NCBI GenBank assembly: GCA_025362705.1
Contig: JANYFH010000158.1
Span: forward strand, 1 to 25,806
Direction of reading: 5' to 3'
From: Betaproteobacteria bacterium
Lineage (GTDB): Bacteria > Pseudomonadota > Gammaproteobacteria > Burkholderiales > Usitatibacteraceae
Length of the DNA: 25,806 nucleotides
Shown: positions 16,526 through 22,357 of the stretch, piece after piece
How the letters are laid out: each line of letters opens with the position of its first letter
Position numbering within the stretch: the first letter of the stretch is position 1
Translations under genes and position numbers: made by a program
Notes under the pieces: model-generated
Told to the model about the DNA's origin: nothing
The model's database searches: none
What the model saw: only the letters and a program-made list of their open reading frames with translations

Positions 16526-18235
16526 CTATTTTTTTGTACTTGCCTTGATCTTTTCGGGGCTAAAGGTCCTGAGGATGTACCACTGCTGAGCTATGCCTAA
16601 AATATTTTGCATCGTCCAGTACAACACCAAGCCAGCCGGAAAAAAGAAAAACATGGCGGAAAATACCAGCGGCATATACAACATTACTTTTGCCTGGACT
16701 GGATCCGGTGGTGCGGGATTCAGTTTGGTCTGAATGAACATCGATACGCCCATCAGGATCGGCAAGATGTAGAACGGATCGGGCGAGGAAAGATCGGTGA
16801 TCCAGCCTATCCACGGCGTATTGCGCAACTCGACCGCCCCTAGCAAAACCCAATAAAGCGCGATGAAAAACGGAATCTGAATTACGATCGGCAAGCAACC
16901 GCCCAACGGATTGACTTTCTCCGTCTTGTAGAGCTCCATCATTGCCTGATTCATCTTTAGTTTGTCGTCACCGTAACGCGCTTTCATGGCTTCGACTTTC
17001 GGCGCCATGAGCTTCATGTGCGCCTGCGACTTCCCTGCTTTTTGATTGAGTGGGAAAAACACCAATTTCAGCAAAATGGTAAACAGGACAATCGTCCATC
17101 CCCAGTTGCCGACAAGGTTGTTAATGAATGAGAGAACCAAAAACATGGGGCTGGCAAGAATGGTGAGCCAGCCGTAATCCACCACCAGGTTGAGACCGGT
17201 TGCCAATGCCTTTAAGCTCTCCTGCTCCTGCGGGCCGACATATAAGGCCATTGCAAGACTCCCGGTAATTCCGCCTGCAATCGCTTCTACGGGAATGATC
17301 ACGCCTGCTGAGTAGAGTTTATCCGACACCTTTTGTGCGAAAAATTCACGTTTGACACCCGTCGGCGGCAACCATGCGGAAACAAAATAGTGTTGGACCA
17401 ACGCAATCCAGCCATCCGGGGAATCTTTAACAAAGTCCTGTTTGTTTTTGTCGATATCCGAAAAACTGATTTTCTGGTACTTCTTTATATCGGTATAGAC
17501 CGCCGGGCCGGTAAAGGTTGTCACACCAGTAAACGGATTGTTGCCAGAGCTCTCACCCTCGGGGGCATTCCCGTCCCGCAAAAACTGGAAATATGCCTTG
17601 GGCGAAATTGTTGTACCGCTTTCATTCTTGATGTCATACCGAACATCAATCACATAACTGCCGCGCTTAAAGGTGTATGTCTTTACCACCGTAATGCCTG
17701 GCGTATCATTGTTAGTCAATACGACATCAAGTTTTTCGGTAGCGCCCAGTTCGAACTTATCGCGACCCACGGTCCATACTGCCGTGTGATTCGGCAATCC
17801 ATTCCCCAGTAAACCTGATTGTGCGATGAAGTATGCGCCCACCTTGTCTTGCATTAAGTTGAACGCGTGGCTGATATCGCCATGCGCGGCATGTTTCAAC
17901 AAGGTTACAGATCGGATGTCGGCGCCTTGCGTGTCCAGCTCAACTGAAAGCAAATCTGTTTTGACTTCAATACGGGTTGCGGTCTTCGGCGCACCAACGA
18001 CTGGGGTTGCGTTTCCCGATGCCGCCGCAGGAACGCCAACACCGGATGGAACCGATGCGCTCGGCACACCGGGAACACTCTTATCCGCAGTATTATTAGG
18101 CGGTGTGGTAGCTGCCTGAGTTTGCGCCGAAGGTTGCGAAGGCGCTGGGGGGTGATTATGTTTGTTCCACGCCTCCCAGAGCATTAAGCTGGAGAAGGAA
18201 AATACAATCAGCGCAATAAGTCGTTGCGTATCCAT
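16526..18235 (-). CDS. yidC: Membrane protein insertase YidC
   Basis: YidC inserts inner-membrane proteins, alone or with SecYEG, including subunits c and a of ATP synthase in E. coli. The 569-residue protein has an N-terminal signal-anchor helix (about 5-22), a Pro/Ala/Ser-rich linker (about 27-85), and a large periplasmic beta domain to about 330. The conserved five-helix insertase core follows, including NPLGGCLPIVIQIPFFIALYW and the final helix pair ending near FFFFPAGLVLYWTMQNILGIAQQW. The second core helix carries Lys (LLKLVFFPL) where, from memory of the family, E. coli has the groove Arg; Lys keeps the charge. It lies downstream of rpmH-rnpA-yidD in the standard order. Confidence 0.97.
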   Translation of the reverse strand: MDTQRLIALIVFSFSSLMLWEAWNKHNHPPAPSQPSAQTQAATTPPNNTADKSVPGVPSASVPSGVGVPAAASGNATPVVGAPKTATRIEVKTDLLSVELDTQGADIRSVTLLKHAAHGDISHAFNLMQDKVGAYFIAQSGLLGNGLPNHTAVWTVGRDKFELGATEKLDVVLTNNDTPGITVVKTYTFKRGSYVIDVRYDIKNESGTTISPKAYFQFLRDGNAPEGESSGNNPFTGVTTFTGPAVYTDIKKYQKISFSDIDKNKQDFVKDSPDGWIALVQHYFVSAWLPPTGVKREFFAQKVSDKLYSAGVIIPVEAIAGGITGSLAMALYVGPQEQESLKALATGLNLVVDYGWLTILASPMFLVLSFINNLVGNWGWTIVLFTILLKLVFFPLNQKAGKSQAHMKLMAPKVEAMKARYGDDKLKMNQAMMELYKTEKVNPLGGCLPIVIQIPFFIALYWVLLGAVELRNTPWIGWITDLSSPDPFYILPILMGVSMFIQTKLNPAPPDPVQAKVMLYMPLVFSAMFFFFPAGLVLYWTMQNILGIAQQWYILRTFSPEKIKASTKK

Positions 18236-18290
18236 AAACTCGTCAATAAAAAGGGAATGAAACTGTTGGGAACAACGCTATTTTGATGTG

Positions 18291-18527
18291 CTAAGGAACT
18301 GGATCATATCCACCGGGATGCCAGGGATGGCAACGAAGCAGGCGCCGTGACATCAGATAGCCCCCCTTTATTGCACCGTGTTTGATTAGCGCATCAACCG
18401 CATAGTGAGAACAACTGGGCGTAAATCTGCATTGCGTACCAAAATACGGGCTAAGCACATATTGGTATGCGCGCACAAAAAACAACAGGATGCGCGCCGC
18501 GATAGATGTCTCGGATGATCCAATCAT
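18291..18527 (-). CDS. yidD: Membrane protein insertion efficiency factor YidD
   Basis: YidD is a small membrane-associated protein that improves YidC-dependent insertion. The 78-residue product has an N-terminal amphipathic/hydrophobic stretch (about 8-26), the Cys-containing core CRFTPSCSHYAVDAL at 33-47, and the C-terminal HPWHPGGYDPVP typical of the family. It lies 17 nt after rnpA and 55 nt before yidC, the usual position. Confidence 0.95.
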   Translation of the reverse strand: MIGSSETSIAARILLFFVRAYQYVLSPYFGTQCRFTPSCSHYAVDALIKHGAIKGGYLMSRRLLRCHPWHPGGYDPVP

Positions 18528-18544
18528 AAATGTGGCCAGGGTAT

Positions 18545-19060
18545 TCAGGCGGCCACGCCAAAGCGCCGAGCCACATCACCCAACAATTGTGTGAGCATAC
18601 CTCGCCTCAGTTGGCTCTTGTGGCTGCGGGTTTTAATTCCACCGGGCTCCACTTGGACGTCGCTACGCAGCGTCACCAACATATCAACCGGCAAACCACG
18701 TACCGGGTGTTGGCGAAAAGCCTCACGAATCACCCTCTTCACCCGATTCCGGTCGACCGCTGATTTCAATATCCGCTTTGGCACAGCAATCGCAATGCGC
18801 CCTCGACCAACCTGATTCTCACCAAGTTTGACAATGAAATCAGCCCTGGATAGTCGTGCGCCCGCACGAAGCAACCGTTCAACCTGGTGCTTGATCAAGC
18901 GATGCTGACGGCCAAAGCGCTTGTGTTGAACAGGTCCGCAAATTTCAATCAACGCGGGATGTATCACTTGCGTCGGCTTTGGTGGCTCGGCGCCGGCGAG
19001 GTGTGGCAACTGGCGGCGCTTAAACGGCGATACGTGCACGACCTTTAGCGCGCCGGGCAT
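18545..19060 (-). CDS. rnpA: Ribonuclease P protein component
   Basis: RnpA is the protein subunit of RNase P and helps the RNA subunit trim the 5' leaders of precursor tRNAs. The recognisable domain runs from RFGRQHRLIK (about residue 49) to the C-terminus, with the family motif AVDRNRVKRVIREAFR at about 102-117. The start is uncertain: the frame from the ATG at 19060 gives 171 residues and overlaps rpmH by 41 nt, whereas most family members are about 115-140 residues. In-frame GTG (codon 32) or TTG (codon 37) starts would give 140 or 135 residues, but none has a clear ribosome-binding site. The given start is the only in-frame ATG upstream of the domain. Confidence 0.88.
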   Translation of the reverse strand: MPGALKVVHVSPFKRRQLPHLAGAEPPKPTQVIHPALIEICGPVQHKRFGRQHRLIKHQVERLLRAGARLSRADFIVKLGENQVGRGRIAIAVPKRILKSAVDRNRVKRVIREAFRQHPVRGLPVDMLVTLRSDVQVEPGGIKTRSHKSQLRRGMLTQLLGDVARRFGVAA

Positions 19061-19154
19061 TAATCACGCCACGGCCACCAACAGTTTTCATGCGAACTCT
19101 AAAGCCATGGGTTTTTTTGCGGCGGGCAACGGAAGGCTGATACGTGCGTTTCAT
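19020..19154 (-). CDS. rpmH: 50S ribosomal protein L34
   Basis: L34 is a small, very basic protein of the large ribosomal subunit. The 44-residue product starts MKRTYQPS and contains KKTHGFRVRMKT and NARRAKGRARI, matching the family almost end to end. The frame is open 35 codons further upstream, but that part has no similarity and lies beyond the predicted transcription start region. A sigma70-type promoter lies about 70 nt upstream of the ATG. It is the first gene of the rpmH-rnpA-yidD-yidC group and is divergent from dnaA. Confidence 0.98.
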   Translation of the reverse strand: MKRTYQPSVARRKKTHGFRVRMKTVGGRGVINARRAKGRARIAV

Positions 19155-19230
19155 GTTTATTCTCGAGTCATTAGAACTATTAAGATTTTGTCGGCCAGCC
19201 AAGCTACCTACCGGGCACGAAGAACTTGAC

Positions 19231-19259
19231 ATTATCGCGTTTTTTGCGTTGCTAGTCAA
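19231..19259 (-). promoter_or_regulatory. Sigma70-type promoter of the rpmH operon
   Basis: On the minus strand -35 TTGACT (19254-19259) and -10 GATAAT (19231-19236) are separated by exactly 17 nt. Each is a five-of-six match to consensus. The predicted start near 19224 gives a leader of about 70 nt before rpmH. Confidence 0.8.
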
Positions 19260-19368
19260 GGTGTTAGGTTCGGTTTTTGATGGTCAGCGCAATTTGTTTT
19301 CTTCGGTATCAACAACACGTGTCCCGTCTTGATTCGCCGATAAGTAATGCATGACGACCCCGCTGGGT

Positions 19369-19377
19369 TGTGGATAA
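19369..19377 (-). promoter_or_regulatory. DnaA box upstream of dnaA
   Basis: TGTGGATAA is the reverse complement of the consensus DnaA box TTATCCACA, a perfect match. It overlaps the -35 element proposed for dnaA, which suggests autorepression by DnaA. Confidence 0.85.
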
Positions 19378-19399
19378 GTTACGGGGGAAAGAGTAAAAT
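19371..19399 (+). promoter_or_regulatory. Possible dnaA promoter
   Basis: -35 TGGATA (19371-19376, four of six) and -10 TAAAAT (19394-19399, five of six) are separated by 17 nt. The -35 element lies within the perfect DnaA box. The predicted start near 19406 gives a leader of about 120 nt before dnaA. Confidence 0.5.
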
Positions 19400-19526
19400 T
19401 GTCGCTTCCATGCCGGCTCCGTTTTTGTGTATTGCCGGTTGTTCCTGCCGGTTCGTTTCTCTGGTGCCTTTGGCATTGCCTGCGGCAAAAAAAATATCTT
19501 CCAACACCTGACTGCTCACTACTTTC

Positions 19527-20912
19527 ATGCATCCGTTTTGGCTTTCCTGTGTTGAAGACTTCAAAAAAGAGCTTTCACAGCATCAATTCACCACGTGGAT
19601 CAAACCACTCAGCTTCATACAGGATGGTGACAGTTTTACGTTGCTGGCACCGAACCGCTTCGTGCTGCAATGGGCCAAGGACAGATTACTGACGCGTGTT
19701 GAACATGCCGGCGAGAAGTATTTTGGCAGGCCCTGCTCCATCGAGTTAGCCTTGGTCGAGACTCACGCAACGAGCGAAATTTCCTATGATGAGATCGTCG
19801 TGCAATCGGCCCGGGTTACTGGTGGCACAAATTTAGCCGTACCTGCGGATACAACATCCAATCTGCCCCCGCCTGCAAACGGTCGTACTGCCGGACACCG
19901 CATCAATCCTGCGTTCACTTTCGCCAGCTTTATCGGCGGTAAGGCTAATCAGTTAGCACGTGCTGCGGCTTTTCAGGTCGGACAAAATCCTGGCCAAGCC
20001 TATAACCCCTTGTTCGTGTATGGTGCGACTGGTCTGGGTAAAACTCATCTGGTACAAGCGATCGGTAACCAGCTGCTTGAACAAAACCCCAACGCCAATA
20101 TTCGCTACATCCATGCGGAACGTTTTGTGACCGATGTTGTGCAGGCATATCAGCACAAAGCTTTCGATGCATTTAAGCGTTCCTATCACACACTTGATTT
20201 GCTGCTCATTGATGATATCCAGTTCTTCGGTGGCAAGTCACGCACGCAGGAAGAGTTTTTCTACGCGTTCAACGCATTGATTGAAGGCGGTAAACAAGTC
20301 GTCATTACCAGCGACCGGTTTCCGAAAGAAATTGCAAATATTGATGATCGTCTCATCTCACGCTTCGGCTGGGGTCTTACCGTATCCGTCGAGCCGCCTG
20401 AACTTGAAATGCGTGTTGCGATTCTCATCAAGAAAGCGGAGAGCGAAGGTATTCCGCTGGATGAAGAAGTTGCTTTTTTCATCGCCAAACATATTCGTTC
20501 CAATGTGCGCGAACTGGAAGGTGGATTAAAACGGGTGTTGGCCTATACCCGGTTCAATAATGTACCTATCTCAGTGCAAGCTGCCAAAGAAGCTTTAAAG
20601 GATCTACTCGCGGTTCTCAATCGACAGATATCTATCGACAACATTCAAAAAACCGTTGCCGATTACTACAAAATTAAAGTCTCCGAGATGTACTCCAAGA
20701 AACGCGTGCGTTCTTTGGCCCGCCCCAGGCAGGTTGCAATGGCGCTCGCAAAAGAATTGACGCCGATGTCCTTACCTGAAATCGGTGAAGCCTTTGGCGG
20801 ACGCGATCATACAACCGTGTTGCACGCATGCCGCAAAGTGCGCGAGCTCGTTGAGGCGGATCAGATGATCGCTCGTGATCATTCGCTCCTTATGCAAATT
20901 TTGCGCGGTTAA
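19527..20912 (+). CDS. dnaA: Chromosomal replication initiator protein DnaA
   Basis: DnaA binds DnaA boxes at oriC, melts the origin and loads the helicase. The 461-residue protein has N-terminal domain I (about 1-80, with TTWIKPL), a short variable domain II (about 85-125) and the AAA+ domain III. The latter carries Walker A GATGLGKT at 166-173, Walker B LLLIDDIQF at 225-233 and the sensor region ITSDRFPKEI. C-terminal domain IV carries the DNA-binding signature RDHTTVLHA at 426-434. No strong ribosome-binding site precedes the ATG, which may limit expression. It is the first plus-strand gene, divergent from rpmH, with a DnaA box on its probable promoter. Confidence 0.98.
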   Translation: MHPFWLSCVEDFKKELSQHQFTTWIKPLSFIQDGDSFTLLAPNRFVLQWAKDRLLTRVEHAGEKYFGRPCSIELALVETHATSEISYDEIVVQSARVTGGTNLAVPADTTSNLPPPANGRTAGHRINPAFTFASFIGGKANQLARAAAFQVGQNPGQAYNPLFVYGATGLGKTHLVQAIGNQLLEQNPNANIRYIHAERFVTDVVQAYQHKAFDAFKRSYHTLDLLLIDDIQFFGGKSRTQEEFFYAFNALIEGGKQVVITSDRFPKEIANIDDRLISRFGWGLTVSVEPPELEMRVAILIKKAESEGIPLDEEVAFFIAKHIRSNVRELEGGLKRVLAYTRFNNVPISVQAAKEALKDLLAVLNRQISIDNIQKTVADYYKIKVSEMYSKKRVRSLARPRQVAMALAKELTPMSLPEIGEAFGGRDHTTVLHACRKVRELVEADQMIARDHSLLMQILRG

Positions 20913-20975
20913 GAGTAGTCGTAACAATTAATTGGATAACTGAACATAAACTGCCCAAATTACTCAAGGATGAAA

Positions 20976-20984
20976 TGTGGATAA
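20976..20984 (-). promoter_or_regulatory. DnaA box
   Basis: TGTGGATAA is a perfect reverse-complement DnaA box, in the dnaA-dnaN gap, inverted relative to the box at 21022. Confidence 0.85.
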
Positions 20985-20987
20985 GTT

Positions 20988-21013
20988 AGGAATATTTTCT
21001 ATTCCTGGCTTTT
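20988..21013 (+). terminator. AT-rich palindrome, possible dnaA terminator
   Basis: AGGAATA (20988-20994) and TATTCCT (21000-21006) form a perfect 7-bp inverted repeat with a 5-nt loop, followed after three bases by a run of T residues. It could terminate dnaA transcription, although the stem is AT-rich and it lies between two DnaA boxes, so it could equally be an origin structural element. Confidence 0.45.
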
Positions 21014-21021
21014 TTCTGATT

Positions 21022-21030
21022 TTATCCACA
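21022..21030 (+). promoter_or_regulatory. DnaA box
   Basis: TTATCCACA is a perfect consensus DnaA box, 37 nt from the oppositely oriented box at 20976-20984. Confidence 0.85.
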
Positions 21031-21120
21031 TCCCCCCACAGCGAATCTTGCTTTTGTACTGATGATTACCGGTGTATTAAGTAGCTGAATTAGAAACGAA
21101 TAAACAGGTTTCACACCCAA

Positions 21121-21147
21121 CGCCGCCGCCCTTATCTATTACTACTA
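21121..21147 (-). promoter_or_regulatory. GC cluster plus DnaA-trio-like repeats (candidate origin unwinding element)
   Basis: An 11-bp all-GC block (21121-21131) is followed by CTA-TTA-CTA-CTA (21136-21147). The minus strand therefore reads, 3' to 5' away from the GC block, GAT-AAT-GAT-GAT. These are four consecutive matches to the DnaA-trio motif 3'-(G/A)AT-5' in the expected polarity. AT-rich sequence leading into dnaN follows. Confidence 0.5.
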
Positions 21148-21159
21148 GGTTTATTTATT

Positions 21160-22269
21160 ATGTTTACAATAAAAGCTAAGAACAGCACTTTGCTTGGACC
21201 GCTTCAGTTTGTCACCGGAATTGTGGAGCGTCGCCACACCCTTCCCATCCTTTCAAATGTGCTCATCGAAGTGACGGATCACAACGTCAACTTCCTCGCT
21301 ACCGATCTCGAAGTACAGATCAAGGCGACAGCGAAACTTGAAACAGCACATAAGCCCGGTAGCCTGACCGTTGGCGCAAAAAAATTGCAGGATATTTTGC
21401 GCGCGTTAACTCCGGATGCAGACACATCGCTGGAAACCAAGGAAAGCAGACTAACCGTAAAAGCAGGCAAGAGCCGGTTTGCGCTACAAACACTGGCAGC
21501 AGCGGATTTCCCGAAGATTGCAGAAGCCAAAGACGCAGCAACAGAATTCAATCTCCCGCAAAAAGAATTCAAACGGGTATTGGGTTTGGTGCAATTTGCG
21601 ATGGCCGTTCAGGACATCCGCTACTACTTGAATGGTGTGCTGCTTTCAACCGATGGCAATACCTTGCGCCTGGTCGCAACCGATGGGCATCGACTTTCCA
21701 TGGCCAGCTATAAATTGCCCGAGCCGGTAGGCAAGATCGAAGCAATATTGCCGCGGAAAACAGTGCTGGAACTAATAAAGCTGCTCGATGAAAGCGACGA
21801 CCCCATTCATTTGAAGATGCATCAAAACCAGGTGAAATTCACGTTTGCCGGTATTGAGATTGTCAGCAAAATAGTCGAAGGAAAATTTCCGGATTACACC
21901 AAGGTAATACCAACAGGCTATACCAATCACCTCACACTCAATCGCGTCGAACTGCTGGGCGCATTGCAACGCGCATCGATTTTATCGAACGACAAAATTC
22001 GTGGTGTCAGGCTGGTGTTCACCAAAGACTCGCTATCGATCATTTGCAGCAATAACGAAAACGAAGAAGCCGAAGAAAATCTGCCGATCGAGTACAGCAG
22101 AGACGCAATGGATATCGCTTTCAATATCGCTTATCTGCTGGATGTATTGAATCATCTGCACAACGAAAACGTGTTGATTTCCCTGGGTGAAGCAAACATG
22201 TCCAGCGCATTGATCACGCAGCCCGGCGGAGAAGATTTCAAATACGTCGTGATGCCGATGCGGATCTAG
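21160..22269 (+). CDS. dnaN: DNA polymerase III subunit beta (sliding clamp)
   Basis: DnaN forms the ring-shaped dimer that tethers DNA polymerase III to the template. The 369-residue protein (E. coli 366) has three repeated clamp domains. Its N-terminus includes VTGIVERRHTLPILSNVLI and its C-terminus ends YVVMPMRI, both diagnostic. An RYYLNGVLL segment (about 153-161) and ATDGHRLSM (about 172-180) are typical of domain 2. The ATG lies immediately beside the AT-rich end of the proposed origin and has only a weak AGG ribosome-binding site at long spacing. It is followed directly by gyrB; recF is absent. Confidence 0.98.
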   Translation: MFTIKAKNSTLLGPLQFVTGIVERRHTLPILSNVLIEVTDHNVNFLATDLEVQIKATAKLETAHKPGSLTVGAKKLQDILRALTPDADTSLETKESRLTVKAGKSRFALQTLAAADFPKIAEAKDAATEFNLPQKEFKRVLGLVQFAMAVQDIRYYLNGVLLSTDGNTLRLVATDGHRLSMASYKLPEPVGKIEAILPRKTVLELIKLLDESDDPIHLKMHQNQVKFTFAGIEIVSKIVEGKFPDYTKVIPTGYTNHLTLNRVELLGALQRASILSNDKIRGVRLVFTKDSLSIICSNNENEEAEENLPIEYSRDAMDIAFNIAYLLDVLNHLHNENVLISLGEANMSSALITQPGGEDFKYVVMPMRI

Positions 22270-22298
22270 AAAGCAATTCAATAAAGATCAAAAGCGAA

Positions 22299-22332
22299 GC
22301 GCAACGAGCAACATTACTCTTGCGCACTTTTT
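22299..22332 (+). terminator. Weak hairpin and T-run between dnaN and gyrB
   Basis: GCGCAA (22299-22304) pairs with TTGCGC (22320-22325), with an inner GAG/CTC pairing, and five T residues follow two bases later. It could partly terminate dnaN transcription or attenuate gyrB. The stem is short and interrupted. Confidence 0.45.
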
Positions 22333-22357
22333 ACAGAAAATAAGCTACAGGAACTAA

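Larger units (their letters stand above)
19155..19526. other. Divergent rpmH-dnaA intergenic region
   Basis: This 372-bp gap is the point where gene direction switches. It holds the rpmH promoter (19231-19259, minus strand), a perfect DnaA box overlapping a probable dnaA promoter (19369-19399), and a dnaA leader of about 120 nt with the word TGCCGG three times. No gene is seen in it. With only one DnaA box it looks more like a regulatory region than a full origin, though it could be one half of a bipartite origin. Confidence 0.7.
20913..21159. other. dnaA-dnaN intergenic region, candidate oriC
   Basis: This AT-rich 247-bp gap contains two perfect, inverted DnaA boxes (20976-20984 and 21022-21030), a degenerate 7-of-9 box at 20931-20939, an AT-rich palindrome between the boxes, an all-GC block at 21121-21131 and a DnaA-trio-like run at 21136-21147. 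The combination of boxes, GC block, trio and AT-rich DNA matches the unwinding unit described for Bacillus subtilis. Origin function is inferred; few boxes are present compared with E. coli oriC. Confidence 0.6.

Noticed and set aside
19405..19460. Three copies of TGCCGG in the dnaA leader, considered as an iteron-type repeat
   Set aside because: The spacing is irregular and the words are short; they do not resemble known replication iterons.
19472..19498. TTGCC-TGC-GGCAA stem next to an A-run upstream of dnaA, considered as a terminator
   Set aside because: The A-run follows the stem on the plus strand, so on the minus strand the T-run precedes the stem; neither direction gives a valid terminator.
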